DNA from: Kordia sp964351775
GTDB lineage: Bacteria; Bacteroidota; Bacteroidia; Flavobacteriales; Flavobacteriaceae
Direction: 5' to 3'
DNA length: 49,693 nucleotides
Assembly (NCBI GenBank): GCA_964351775.1
Contig: CAYGPQ010000022.1
Coordinates: 1-49,693, forward strand
This document shows positions 1 to 7,746 of this stretch, piece by piece. Numbering within the stretch: the stretch's first letter is position 1; every line of letters starts with the position of its first letter. Both the position numbers and the translations under genes were made by a program. The notes under the pieces were generated by a model. It was not told the DNA's origin, ran no database searches, and was given only the letters and a program-made list of their open reading frames with translations.

Positions 1-56
1 AAAACTGAAAACTGAAAACTGAAAACTGAAAACTGAAAACTGAAAACTGAAAACTA
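1..56. repeat. AAAACTG heptamer tandem array
   Basis: Nearly eight uninterrupted copies of the 7-bp unit AAAACTG run from the window edge to position 55 and reach the stop codon (TAG on the minus strand, 54-56) of the next gene. The array may extend beyond the window. It is the cleanest of several 7-bp-period arrays here. Confidence 0.95.
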
Positions 57-470
57 ATGCGGCAACTTATCCTTCAATAAACCATATACAAACGTTCCTA
101 AAAGCGAAGCAGTAATCACAATGATAATTGGTGAAAATCCTGCGCCTAGTAACGTAAACATCGGCCCAGGGCATGCGCCCGCTAATGCCCAACCGAATCC
201 GAATAGAATTCCGCCAAAGGCATACCGTGCAAAACTTTTCTGTTTAGCAGGAAAGTGAATATCTTCTTTGTAAAATGATTTTATTTGAAAACGTTTAATA
301 AGTTGAATCGTGATCACCCCAAATACAAGTGCGGTTCCAATAATTCCATACATGTGAAAAGCATCAAATCTGAACATTTCATAAATACGAAACCAAGAAG
401 CGGCTTCTGATTTAAACATGGTAATTCCAAACAGAATTCCGATCGATAAATATATAAGTGTTCTTTTCAT
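54..470 (-). CDS. DUF6691 / YeeE-YedE family membrane protein
   Basis: This 138-residue integral membrane protein has about four hydrophobic segments. The signature GACPGP near residue 100, followed by a glycine-rich helix, resembles the Cys-containing half of YeeE/YedE transporters, which in characterised cases move thiosulfate. It begins 3 bp after the stop of the larger YeeE-like gene (474-1031), so the two probably form a split two-subunit transporter translated from one message under the GTAAC operator at 1077-1090. The neighbouring rhodanese and persulfide-dioxygenase genes support a role in sulfur-compound transport; the substrate is inferred. The 3' end runs into a heptamer repeat array. 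Confidence 0.82.
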   Translation of the reverse strand: MKRTLIYLSIGILFGITMFKSEAASWFRIYEMFRFDAFHMYGIIGTALVFGVITIQLIKRFQIKSFYKEDIHFPAKQKSFARYAFGGILFGFGWALAGACPGPMFTLLGAGFSPIIIVITASLLGTFVYGLLKDKLPH

Positions 471-473
471 AGC

Positions 474-1031
474 TTAAAAAAGTAAAGGAAAAATTAAATG
501 AATCATGATGAGTCCGCCAATGAAAAATCCAATCACGGCAATTAAAGAAGGAAGTTGAAAATTACTCAATCCCGAAATGGCATGCCCCGACGTACAGCCG
601 CCAGCGTAACGCGCGCCAAAACCTACTAAAAACCCACCGATGACTAATAAAATGATGCTTTTTGCATCGGTAAAAACTGCTGAAGAAAATAGTTCTTCTG
701 GCATATAAGTTTTTCCTGCATTCTCAAATCCTAGCGTTTGTAAATTTGCTACGGTATCAGGATGTAATGCCACCGTTGGCTCAACAGATAAAAATTGATG
801 CGCGATAAATCCGCCAATAATCGCGCCTAAAATCACGGTTAAATTCCAGCGTTGTGCTTTCCAATCAAACTTAAAAAAATCAGCTTTATTTCCAGCGCCA
901 CATATAGTGCAAATGGTTCGGAGATTTCCAGACATTCCAAAATTCTTTCCCACCATAATCAGCAAAAACATCACAAAAGCAATCATAAAGCCAGAAACAT
1001 ACCACGGCCAAGGTTCATAAATCCATTCCAT
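474..1031 (-). CDS. YeeE/YedE family transporter
   Basis: The protein has 185 residues from the ATG at 1031 and several membrane helices. The motif GGCTSGHAISG lies about 40 residues from the C-terminus, typical of YeeE/YedE sulfur transporters, where the Cys is thought to take part in thiosulfate relay. An in-frame TTG at 1049 would add six residues but overlaps the predicted -7 promoter box (1047-1054), so I chose the ATG, which leaves a leader of only about 10 nt. It is co-transcribed with the DUF6691 gene 3 bp downstream. A GTAAC-N4-GTTAC site upstream suggests control by the Crp/Fnr protein encoded at 4563-5198. Confidence 0.85.
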   Translation of the reverse strand: MEWIYEPWPWYVSGFMIAFVMFLLIMVGKNFGMSGNLRTICTICGAGNKADFFKFDWKAQRWNLTVILGAIIGGFIAHQFLSVEPTVALHPDTVANLQTLGFENAGKTYMPEELFSSAVFTDAKSIILLVIGGFLVGFGARYAGGCTSGHAISGLSNFQLPSLIAVIGFFIGGLIMIHLIFPLLF

Positions 1032-1046
1032 ATTTACAATTTTAAG

Positions 1047-1090
1047 CAAAAAAAAGAAAATCTATTCAAAATGGAAGTAACATTTGTTAC
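1047..1090 (-). promoter_or_regulatory. GTAAC-N4-GTTAC operator plus -7-like box (yeeE unit)
   Basis: The palindrome GTAACATTTGTTAC (1077-1090) is followed on the minus strand, after exactly 22 bp, by the octamer TTTTTTTG (1054-1047), which occupies the position of the Bacteroidota -7 element TAnnTTTG. Start codon distance is 46 bp. It is one of four identically arranged sites. It also lies 63 bp upstream of the plus-strand methyltransferase gene, so it could act in both directions. Confidence 0.72.
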
Positions 1091-1153
1091 AAAGTCTTAA
1101 AAGTTCTATGAATAACGCTGTTTGTATGCTAAAAGTATTTTATTTTTATCCTG

Positions 1154-1750
1154 ATGAAACAAAAACAACTGACAGCCATTTTAGGAAACACAGATATTTA
1201 CTTGATCGATCAAATTTTAAAAGGTCGCTATCAACCAAATGATTTTATCTTGGACGCAGGTTGCGGAAGCGGTCGAAATTTGCCGTATTTCCACGAAAAT
1301 GGATTTCAGTTTTATGTGATTGACATCAACGAGGAGCATATTGAAAACTTAAAAATTCGCTATCCTCAACTTTCGGCTAATTTTAAAATAGCTGCTCTAG
1401 AAAAGATTCCGTTTGCCAAAAATACATTTGACCACATTATTTGTAATGCCGTGTTGCATTTCGCGAAAAACGAAGTGCATTTTAGACACATGTTTTCCGA
1501 ATTGGTGCGCGTGTTGAAAAAAGGAGGAAGTTTATTTATACGAATGACTTCGGATATTGGCGTAGAAGGAAAGTCCACATTTTTACAAAATGGTGTGTAT
1601 TTGCTGCCTGATGGAACTGAACGATTTTTGTTGACACGAAGTCAGCTCAACGAATTGATGAAAACGCATCAGCTTTCATTTTTAGAACTATTAAAAAGCA
1701 CCAACGTGAACGATTTACGGAGTATGTCAACGCTGGTACTTTCTAAATAA
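1154..1750 (+). CDS. Class I SAM-dependent methyltransferase
   Basis: This 198-residue cytosolic protein has the Rossmann motif I DAGCGSGRN at about residues 34-42, an acidic end to strand 2 (YVIDIN), and a HMFSELVRVLKKGG post-motif typical of the Methyltransf_11/25 group. The substrate cannot be read from the sequence. It is the only plus-strand gene in the sulfur module. It diverges from the yeeE unit across a 122-bp spacer holding a GTAAC operator, and converges tail to tail with the rhodanese gene (2 bp between stops). Tellurite- and thiol-methylating enzymes belong to this fold, so a link with sulfur or chalcogen detoxification is possible but speculative. Confidence 0.85.
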   Translation: MKQKQLTAILGNTDIYLIDQILKGRYQPNDFILDAGCGSGRNLPYFHENGFQFYVIDINEEHIENLKIRYPQLSANFKIAALEKIPFAKNTFDHIICNAVLHFAKNEVHFRHMFSELVRVLKKGGSLFIRMTSDIGVEGKSTFLQNGVYLLPDGTERFLLTRSQLNELMKTHQLSFLELLKSTNVNDLRSMSTLVLSK

Positions 1751-1752
1751 TA

Positions 1753-2097
1753 TCACTTCCAAGCTTTGTAACCACCTTTGAGGTCGTATACTTTTTTAAA
1801 CCCGATTTGAAGTAGTTTTTTTGCCGTTCGTTGGCTTCGATTTCCTGATCTGCAATACAAATACATCGGTTTTTCTCTGTCGAAACCTGCGAAGTTTTCA
1901 TTAAAATTTGCACGATCAAAAAAATCAATATTGACAGCATTTTCAATATGTCCAGCTTTGTATTCAAAGCCAGTTCTAACATCAATCAGTTGTACATTTT
2001 TAGCAGAGATAGACTTATTAAATGTATCAACATCTAAGATTTCAATTTCATCAGTTGATTTGGTTTGATCACCAAATAAGGAAGTCCAAAATGACAT
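1753..2097 (-). CDS. Single-domain rhodanese
   Basis: This 114-residue protein has one rhodanese domain covering most of its length. The active-site loop CRSGNRS carries the catalytic Cys82, which would bear a persulfide during sulfur transfer, and VRTGFEYKAGHIENAVN is the usual N-terminal rhodanese signature. No signal peptide is evident, so it is probably cytosolic. It has its own GTAAC operator and a perfect TATTTTTG -7 box in the 91-bp gap after the MBL-rhodanese gene, so it is likely transcribed independently but co-regulated. A role in handling sulfane sulfur with the neighbouring dioxygenase is inferred from context. Confidence 0.93.
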   Translation of the reverse strand: MSFWTSLFGDQTKSTDEIEILDVDTFNKSISAKNVQLIDVRTGFEYKAGHIENAVNIDFFDRANFNENFAGFDREKPMYLYCRSGNRSQRTAKKLLQIGFKKVYDLKGGYKAWK

Positions 2098-2128
2098 ATT
2101 ATTTGTGTTTAGGGGGATTATTTAGCAG

Positions 2129-2172
2129 CAAAAATAAGAATCTTGCATATTTTATACAGTAACTTAGGTTAC
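2129..2172 (-). promoter_or_regulatory. GTAAC-N4-GTTAC operator plus -7 box (rhodanese)
   Basis: The palindrome GTAACTTAGGTTAC (2159-2172) is separated by 22 bp from TATTTTTG (2136-2129), an exact match to TAnnTTTG. The start codon is 62 bp from the palindrome. With the transcription start a few bases below the -7 box, the palindrome centre falls near -41, the place where class II Crp/Fnr activators bind. Confidence 0.78.
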
Positions 2173-2188
2173 AGAACGTTTTTTATTT

Positions 2189-3595
2189 TTATAAAGTTGA
2201 CGGGCAAACATACGCAGAAACAGGAATATTTGTTTCTTTGATGGCTTTAAAACCGCCTTCCACATTGATCATATTGTGAATTCCTCTACTTTTTAAGATG
2301 GATGCCGCAATGACACTTCTGTAACCACCAGCGCAATGCACATAAAAAGGTTGATCGTTTGGAAATTCCGCTAGGTAATTGTTGAGGTAATCCAACGGTG
2401 TGTTTTTAGCATCGAGAACGTGTTCAGATTTGAATTCACTTTCTTTACGTACATCAAAAACTTGACTTTTTTTGTTGAATACTTCTTGAAAATTCGCTGT
2501 TGAAATTGAACTCATCGTATCATATTCTTTGGCAGCTTTTTTCCAAGCGTCAAATCCGCCTTCTAAATAACCCAACGTGTTGTCAAAACCAACTCTTGAT
2601 AAACGTGTTACGGCTTCTTCTTCGCGACCTTCTGGTGTGACTAATAAGATAGGCTGTTGAATATCGGCAATTAACGCACCAACCCAAGGAGCAAAACTTC
2701 CGTCCAATCCTATAAAGATCGCACGCGGAATATGTCCTTTTACAAATTCATCTTGATGGCGAACATCTAGTACAATAGCACCAGTTTCATTGGCAATGGT
2801 TTCAAATACTTCAGGAGTTAATGCTTGCGTTCCACGTTGTAAGACTTCTGAAATATCAGCATAACCTTCTTTGTTAAGTCTAACATTATCGGGAAAATAA
2901 TTTGGTGGCGGAAGCAATCCGTCCGTGACTTCTTTAATGAATTCTTCTTTGGTCATATCAGCGCGCAACGCGTAATTCATTTGCTTTTGATTCCCCAAGG
3001 TATCAACGGTTTCTTTCATCATGTTTTTTCCACAAGCAGAACCAGCTCCGTGTGCAGGATATACAATGACATCATCGGCTAAAGGCATGATTTTTTCGCG
3101 TAAGCTATCATACAGAAAACCTGCCAAATCTTGGATGGTAATTTTTCCGAGTTTTTGAGCTAAATCGGGTCTTCCGACATCGCCTAAAAACAAAGTATCT
3201 CCACTAAATATGGCATGATCTTTTCCGTTTTTGTCACGTAATAAATAGGTGGTACTTTCCATCGTGTGACCAGGCGTATGCAGCGCAATAATTGTAATGT
3301 TTCCTAATTTAAATTCTTGACCATCTTGCGCAATGATCGCATCAAATGTTGGATTCGCATTTGGTCCGTAGACAATTGGCGCACCTGTTTTTTTGGCAAG
3401 CGTTACGTGTCCGCTGACAAAATCGGCATGAAAATGCGTTTCAAAAATATATTTAATTTTTGCGTGCTGTTTCTGTGCTTTATCAATGTACGGTTGTACT
3501 TCACGTAATGGATCAATAATAGCAACTTCGCCATTACTTTCTATATAGTATGCACCTTGTGCTAAGCAACCTGTATATATTTGTTCAATGTTCAT
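2189..3595 (-). CDS. MBL-fold persulfide dioxygenase-like protein with two rhodanese domains
   Basis: This 468-residue fusion has an N-terminal metallo-beta-lactamase domain (about 1-230) with the metal motif THFHADFVSGH (His54, His56, Asp58), HTPGH and SGDTLF-GDVGRPDL, as in ETHE1/BlhA-type persulfide dioxygenases. Two rhodanese domains follow. The first (about 265-355) has TPEGREEE where the catalytic Cys loop should be and is probably structural. The second (about 370-468) keeps the active loop CAGGYRS. The enzyme would oxidise glutathione or protein persulfide to sulfite, with the rhodanese domain supplying or accepting sulfane sulfur. The TauE/SafE permease gene immediately upstream could export the sulfite. 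It has its own GTAAC operator and TAATTTTG box. Confidence 0.9.
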   Translation of the reverse strand: MNIEQIYTGCLAQGAYYIESNGEVAIIDPLREVQPYIDKAQKQHAKIKYIFETHFHADFVSGHVTLAKKTGAPIVYGPNANPTFDAIIAQDGQEFKLGNITIIALHTPGHTMESTTYLLRDKNGKDHAIFSGDTLFLGDVGRPDLAQKLGKITIQDLAGFLYDSLREKIMPLADDVIVYPAHGAGSACGKNMMKETVDTLGNQKQMNYALRADMTKEEFIKEVTDGLLPPPNYFPDNVRLNKEGYADISEVLQRGTQALTPEVFETIANETGAIVLDVRHQDEFVKGHIPRAIFIGLDGSFAPWVGALIADIQQPILLVTPEGREEEAVTRLSRVGFDNTLGYLEGGFDAWKKAAKEYDTMSSISTANFQEVFNKKSQVFDVRKESEFKSEHVLDAKNTPLDYLNNYLAEFPNDQPFYVHCAGGYRSVIAASILKSRGIHNMINVEGGFKAIKETNIPVSAYVCPSTL

Positions 3596-3621
3596 GATTT
3601 TTATTTTTATGATTACAGGAA

Positions 3622-3665
3622 CAAAATTACGACACTTTCACTGCGCCCACAGTAACTTTTGTTAC
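3622..3665 (-). promoter_or_regulatory. GTAAC-N4-GTTAC operator plus -7 box (MBL-rhodanese)
   Basis: The palindrome GTAACTTTTGTTAC (3652-3665) is followed after 22 bp by TAATTTTG (3629-3622), a perfect TAnnTTTG. The operator lies 57 bp from the start codon. The arrangement is identical to the other three sites. Confidence 0.8.
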
Positions 3666-3693
3666 AGTAGCGAGCTTTTTATTGATGAATGAA

Positions 3694-4491
3694 TTATTGT
3701 TTTACAAAGAATTCCATGTAGAAGATAAAGATAGCCATGACAAAGATGAAATAGCCAAATCCTTTTTTGAGTTTTTTTCCGTCGATAAAGTTTCCTAAGT
3801 AACTTCCGATAAAGATTCCGATAAGTGAAATACTTGTGAATATTCCCAAAAATTCCCAATCGATTTCCATCGTTAACGCATCACCCAAAAAGAAACCTAA
3901 TAGTGATTTAAACGCAATGATAATCAACGAAGTTCCAACGGCTATTTTCATTTCTACGTTTGCGAGTAATACTAATGCTGGAATGATGAGAAATCCGCCA
4001 CCAGCGCCAATCATACCTGTAATGGCACCAACGACTAATCCTTCAATTAAGATTAACGGATAATTGTAATGCACTTCACCAGCAGTTATTTTTTCTTTGC
4101 GTTCTTTTAGCATGGAAAATGCAGCGGGAAACATCAGCGCGGCAAATAAACCAAACATGGCCATTCGGCGCGTGAATTCAAAATTTCCAATAGTGAATAG
4201 TATATCTGGTAATGCCGGAACTACATAATGTCGAACCATGGTGACGCCAATAATCGCTGGAATTCCAAATACGACAGCCGTACGCCAGTCTACATAACCT
4301 TTTAAGTGTTGTTTTAAACCACCAACTAATGCACTTGCTCCTACGATGAATAGTGAGTATGCAGTCGCTACTTTTTCGTTTACAGCGAATAGATACGCAA
4401 GCACTGGAACTGCTAATATAGAGCCACCACCGCCAATAAGTCCTAATGAAATTCCAATAATCAAGGCACTAACATAGCCAAGTATTTCCAT
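3694..4491 (-). CDS. TauE/SafE family sulfite/anion exporter
   Basis: This 265-residue polytopic membrane protein (about eight helices) has the internal duplication typical of TauE/SafE proteins: IGGGGSILAVPVLAYL near residue 20 and the matching GMIGAGGGFLIIPALVLL near residue 165. Family members export sulfite, sulfonates or sulfoacetate. Placed directly upstream of a sulfite-producing persulfide dioxygenase and under the same type of operator, sulfite efflux is the best inference. The start at 4491 leaves 53 bp to the operator, consistent with the sibling promoters. Confidence 0.9.
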   Translation of the reverse strand: MEILGYVSALIIGISLGLIGGGGSILAVPVLAYLFAVNEKVATAYSLFIVGASALVGGLKQHLKGYVDWRTAVVFGIPAIIGVTMVRHYVVPALPDILFTIGNFEFTRRMAMFGLFAALMFPAAFSMLKERKEKITAGEVHYNYPLILIEGLVVGAITGMIGAGGGFLIIPALVLLANVEMKIAVGTSLIIIAFKSLLGFFLGDALTMEIDWEFLGIFTSISLIGIFIGSYLGNFIDGKKLKKGFGYFIFVMAIFIFYMEFFVKQ

Positions 4492-4514
4492 AATTATTCA
4501 GATGTTTGTTCCTG

Positions 4515-4558
4515 CAAAGTACCGTTTTAAGGAATGATCACACAGTAACAAAAGTTAC
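4515..4558 (-). promoter_or_regulatory. GTAAC-N4-GTTAC operator plus -7-like box (tauE)
   Basis: The palindrome GTAACAAAAGTTAC (4545-4558) is 22 bp from the octamer GTACTTTG (4522-4515), whose TTTG half aligns with the -7 elements of the sister promoters while the TA half is degenerate. It lies immediately after the stop codon of the Crp/Fnr gene (4563) and 54 bp before the tauE start codon. Confidence 0.74.
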
Positions 4559-4562
4559 ATAC

Positions 4563-5198
4563 TCAGGCTAAATTTATAATTTTAATATGATTTCTGTGTA
4601 ATTCTATACGTCCCATTTGTTCTAATTTTTTGAGAAGTCGCGAAATTACAACTCTAGAAGTATGTAAATCATACGCAATTTCTTGGTGTGTGTTGTGAAT
4701 TGTATCCGTGTTGTTGACACGAATTTTTTCTTTTAAATAGTTGAGCAAACGCTGATCCATTTTTTCAAAAGCCACGCTGTCTAGAATGTGTAATACTTCA
4801 TTTAAACGTGTGTGGTAACTTTGGAATACAAAATTTCGCCACGATTTGTATCTTGCAGTCCATTCTTCCATTTTTTGCACTGGTACCATAATAAGTTTTG
4901 TATCTTTTTCGGCAACCGCTTTAATTTCACTTTTGGTTTGCCCCATGCAACAATTCATCGTCATAGAACAGGTTTCTCCTTGTTCTAAGTAATAGAGTAG
5001 CAATTCGTCTCCATCAGTATCTTCTCGCATGATTTTGATGGCTCCAGAAACTAGCAAAGGCATTCCACGAACATAATCGCCAACGGACATCAATGTAAAA
5101 CCGGCAGGAACTTCTTTAAACGTTCCTACTTGTGCAATTTCATTGAGTAATTCATCTTCAAAAAGATGTCCATAGCTGTTTTTGAGTTCTTGAATCAT
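4563..5198 (-). CDS. Crp/Fnr family transcriptional regulator
   Basis: The 211-residue protein has an N-terminal cyclic-nucleotide-binding-like beta-roll (about 1-120), a long dimerisation helix and a C-terminal winged helix-turn-helix (about 165-205, with HQEIAYDLHTSRVVISRLLKKL as the recognition region). Cys77, Cys83 and Cys84 cluster in the effector pocket region (ETCSMTMNCCMG), but there is no N-terminal Fnr 4Fe-4S cysteine set. The gene adjoins four sulfur-gene promoters carrying a 5-4-5 palindrome, the spacing that Crp-fold dimers recognise, so it is the likely local activator. The cysteines could sense persulfide or another thiol-reactive species; that is inference. It follows the small gene 5220-5381 by 21 bp. 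Confidence 0.9.
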   Translation of the reverse strand: MIQELKNSYGHLFEDELLNEIAQVGTFKEVPAGFTLMSVGDYVRGMPLLVSGAIKIMREDTDGDELLLYYLEQGETCSMTMNCCMGQTKSEIKAVAEKDTKLIMVPVQKMEEWTARYKSWRNFVFQSYHTRLNEVLHILDSVAFEKMDQRLLNYLKEKIRVNNTDTIHNTHQEIAYDLHTSRVVISRLLKKLEQMGRIELHRNHIKIINLA

Positions 5199-5219
5199 GA
5201 GTTGGTTTTTAATACTTCA

Positions 5220-5381
5220 TTAAAGTGCTTCAATTTTTTTCATGATTGCTTCGGCTTCGGCTGCTTTTTGATCGCTTAATTTTCGGTTAGTAGTAGACAA
5301 GTCAAAAGCTGCTTTGGTAAGTTTGCTGTACTGATCGTATAGTTTTTCTTTTTCCGATTTCTTTTTGAATAATCCGAACAT
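5220..5381 (-). CDS. Lacal_2735-type small protein
   Basis: A 53-residue reading frame starts with MFGLFKKKSEKEKLY and ends with AIMKKIEAL. It is highly charged and predicted to be almost entirely helical, probably a short coiled hairpin. It matches my memory of the flavobacterial Lacal_2735 family, which has no assigned function. The frame is intact from ATG 5381 to TAA 5220 and ends 21 bp before the Crp/Fnr start, so the two are probably transcribed together. A near-consensus -7 box TATCTTTA lies at 5417-5410. Confidence 0.8.
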   Translation of the reverse strand: MFGLFKKKSEKEKLYDQYSKLTKAAFDLSTTNRKLSDQKAAEAEAIMKKIEAL

Positions 5382-5503
5382 ATTTTCTTTTAATTTTTAA
5401 TGCCTTAAAGATACGATAAATTGACAGTTTTCCCCGTGTACAATTTAAAAGTAGGAAGTTGTTTTTCAATCTTTTAATTTTGAATCTTTACATTCTAAAG
5501 TAG

Positions 5504-5540
5504 AAAAGCTACAATATCAATAATTGACATTGTAGCTTTT
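5504..5540 (-). terminator. Hairpin terminator after the SulP-CA-DUF2490 operon
   Basis: A perfect 12-bp inverted repeat (AAAAGCTACAAT at 5504-5515 and ATTGTAGCTTTT at 5529-5540, 13-nt loop) lies 23 bp after the DUF2490 stop codon. Its arm ends in four Ts in either orientation, so it fits an intrinsic terminator for the minus-strand operon. Confidence 0.75.
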
Positions 5541-5563
5541 CGTAACAACAAAAAATAAACTAA

Positions 5564-6259
5564 CTAATTTTTTTCTTTTTCATTTTTTCGTAAGTCTGTG
5601 TTGTAAATCACACCAAATTGTAAATATCCTTTTCCAGTGGAGCTTACACGTTGGTAAAGCATTCCTGTTTGTAAGTTCAAATTTTTATTTAATTGATAAC
5701 CGATTCCACCGTATAATCGATTTCTATCGAAAAATTCTTCTGCTCCGTTGACAAAGATTTCATTGTAGATACCAAAGAAAAACGTTCCAGTTTCTATCAC
5801 GGGTTTGTTTACGGGAATAAAAAGCATCAATCTATACCGGAAACGTGTTTTGAAATCATCTTCAACCCAACGTTGTTCGGCTCTGTATCGATGTTCAAAT
5901 TTTACACGTCCTACATTATTTGTGGTAATCAATTGTTGCCAAATACGATGTTCTTCTGTTTCAGGGCTATCACGTTCGCTGTCGTACACAAAACTTCCGA
6001 TATAGGCATATCCCGCGGTTGCAAAGGCATTTTTAGCAAAGTGATAATTTAATCCAGTTCGCAATAACCATTGTTCCGTATTGTTAGGAAAAACCGTGTG
6101 ATTACGAAATTGAACTTCGGTATGAATACTAAATTTTTCACTGATTCTGTTAGTCCCAAAATACATCAACCAATTTCCAGTTTCATCTTGACTCCAACTT
6201 GAAAGCGGAATCATGAAAAGTATCAGTAAAATGGTACTTAATTTCTGTTTAAAATTCAT
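5564..6259 (-). CDS. DUF2490 outer-membrane beta-barrel protein
   Basis: This 231-residue protein has a signal peptide (residues 1-23, ending SSWSQ) and alternating amphipathic strands such as FSIHTEVQFRNHTVF, WLLRTGLNYHF and RVKFEHRYRAEQRWV, typical of the DUF2490 barrel family of Bacteroidota. Function is unknown. The start codon follows the carbonic anhydrase stop by 2 bp, making it the last gene of the SulP-UspA-carbonic anhydrase operon. A role as an outer-membrane channel linked to anion or bicarbonate uptake is conceivable from this position only. Confidence 0.85.
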   Translation of the reverse strand: MNFKQKLSTILLILFMIPLSSWSQDETGNWLMYFGTNRISEKFSIHTEVQFRNHTVFPNNTEQWLLRTGLNYHFAKNAFATAGYAYIGSFVYDSERDSPETEEHRIWQQLITTNNVGRVKFEHRYRAEQRWVEDDFKTRFRYRLMLFIPVNKPVIETGTFFFGIYNEIFVNGAEEFFDRNRLYGGIGYQLNKNLNLQTGMLYQRVSSTGKGYLQFGVIYNTDLRKNEKEKN

Positions 6260-6261
6260 TC

Positions 6262-6888
6262 CTATAAAAACGTTACTTTACCATTATTAATATCATACAT
6301 TCCACCGACAATGCTGATTTCTCCGTTGCGTTCTTGTTCGGCTAATACAGGACTTTGATTGCGAATGTTTTCAATAGTCATTTCTACATTTTTAACCGCA
6401 ACATTGTTTACGAATTCTATATTTCCTGAGTTACGTAAACTTTCGTCTGTTGGTTCAGTAACTGCTGCTACTGCGGGTTCTATTTTGTTGATTAATGCAG
6501 TTAGGTTTCCAAGTCTTGCATGATCGCAAGCACCTTTTACAGCGCCACATGCAGTATGTCCTAAAACGAGTATTAATTTTGTTTTGGCAAGTTTGCATGC
6601 AAATTCCATACTTCCTAAGATGTCTTCATTGACAAAGTTTCCAGCAATACGAACGCTAAAAATGTCTCCGATTCCTTGATCAAATATTAATTCAGAAGAA
6701 ACTCTAGAATCTATACAGCTTAATATGGTAGCAAACGGATATTGTCCTTTGCTTGTATCTGAAACCTGATCGAGTAAATCACGTGTTACTTGTGAGTTGT
6801 TCATAAACCGTTCGTTTCCATCTTTTAACGCTTGTAAAGATGTTTCAGGAGTCATGATGGCTTGTGTTTCTTTTGTATGTGCTTTCAT
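6262..6888 (-). CDS. Beta-class carbonic anhydrase
   Basis: This 208-residue enzyme interconverts CO2 and bicarbonate. The zinc ligands are visible as Cys58 (in SCIDSR, with the Asp60-Arg62 dyad), His111 and Cys114 (GHTACGAVKGA). No convincing signal peptide is present, so I place it in the cytosol. An internal ATG at residue 12 (6855) could also serve as start. It lies between a double universal stress protein (11-bp gap) and a DUF2490 barrel, in an operon headed by a SulP transporter. The pairing suggests bicarbonate import and interconversion rather than sulfate transport. Confidence 0.95.
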   Translation of the reverse strand: MKAHTKETQAIMTPETSLQALKDGNERFMNNSQVTRDLLDQVSDTSKGQYPFATILSCIDSRVSSELIFDQGIGDIFSVRIAGNFVNEDILGSMEFACKLAKTKLILVLGHTACGAVKGACDHARLGNLTALINKIEPAVAAVTEPTDESLRNSGNIEFVNNVAVKNVEMTIENIRNQSPVLAEQERNGEISIVGGMYDINNGKVTFL

Positions 6889-6899
6889 AGCTTTTGTAT

Positions 6900-7718
6900 T
6901 TATTGTAATTGAATTGACGTTTGATTATTCACGATTAAAATCGGCACGTTGATTTTTTGAATCGCTTGTTTAATGTTCGATTTTAATCCTTGGAATCGCC
7001 CTGTGCTTTTCTTTTCGTGTGGATTGATACACAAGATTCCAATATTATTTTTAGCAACATACGATGCAATAGTATTCATGGTATTGCTTCCGTTTTCAAA
7101 TTCAAACGTAATTACGTTTTCAGCAATTGTTGCTGCTTTTTCAGCATCCGTACGTACTTTGAATTGCTTGATTGGATTTTTAGTGTGCTTGCGCAAATCT
7201 TTTGTGAGTTCTAGTGATAATTCGTCCGGAGTTGCATTAAATAAACCTATGGACATTGTTTCCGATGGACTCATTACTTTTTCTTTTCCAGAAATTAATA
7301 CAGAACCATTAAAAGTGTCTAAAATAAATTTTGTGAATCCATCACCCAAAAAGTTGATTAATTTCTGCGTGCGTTTCCCTATGACAACAATATCAGGCTT
7401 TAGTGCTTCAATACGTTCCATTGTTTCGTCTTTTAGGTTTCCTAAAATGCAGCTTGCCGTAATTTTTACGTCTGTATTTTTAGAAATTTTACGAACGAGT
7501 GCTTTCAATTTTGTCTTTTTGTTTACACGTTCTTCATCAATAGAACGCATGGCTGAAAATTGATTTTCGTATTCCGCCACATCAGAAGGTTTCAATACAT
7601 GAAAAACATCAATACTTCCGTTGATCATTTTTGAAAGATTTACCGCGTTTTCCAAAGCTGTGTTGCAAGCTTCAGAAAAATCGGTTAATACGAGTAATTT
7701 ATATTTTGGTGTGTTCAT
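6900..7718 (-). CDS. Universal stress protein, tandem UspA domains
   Basis: The 272-residue protein holds two UspA-like alpha/beta domains. The first (about 6-145) begins YKLLVLTDFSEACNTALENA and ends with FNGSVLISG. The second (about 155-270) is more degenerate but ends similarly with INVPILIVN. The usual ATP-binding signature G-2x-G-9x-G(S/T) is only partly recognisable (GKRTQKLINFLGDGFTKFI), so nucleotide binding is uncertain. It sits between the SulP transporter and the carbonic anhydrase on one message. Many SulP genes in Bacteroidota have Usp neighbours, which suggests a regulatory partner for the transporter. Confidence 0.87.
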   Translation of the reverse strand: MNTPKYKLLVLTDFSEACNTALENAVNLSKMINGSIDVFHVLKPSDVAEYENQFSAMRSIDEERVNKKTKLKALVRKISKNTDVKITASCILGNLKDETMERIEALKPDIVVIGKRTQKLINFLGDGFTKFILDTFNGSVLISGKEKVMSPSETMSIGLFNATPDELSLELTKDLRKHTKNPIKQFKVRTDAEKAATIAENVITFEFENGSNTMNTIASYVAKNNIGILCINPHEKKSTGRFQGLKSNIKQAIQKINVPILIVNNQTSIQLQ

Positions 7719-7746
7719 GATTTTAAATTTTTAGTGGTTAGTGTGT

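Noticed and set aside
1077..1120. A matching class II promoter for the methyltransferase on the plus strand
   Set aside because: Twenty-two bp after the palindrome the octamer is TAACGCTG, two or more mismatches from TAnnTTTG, so the divergent use is only a possibility.
6973..7563. Plus-strand open frame of 196 residues
   Set aside because: It lies wholly antisense to the universal stress protein gene, has no recognisable domain and an unlikely composition; it is a shadow of a conserved gene.
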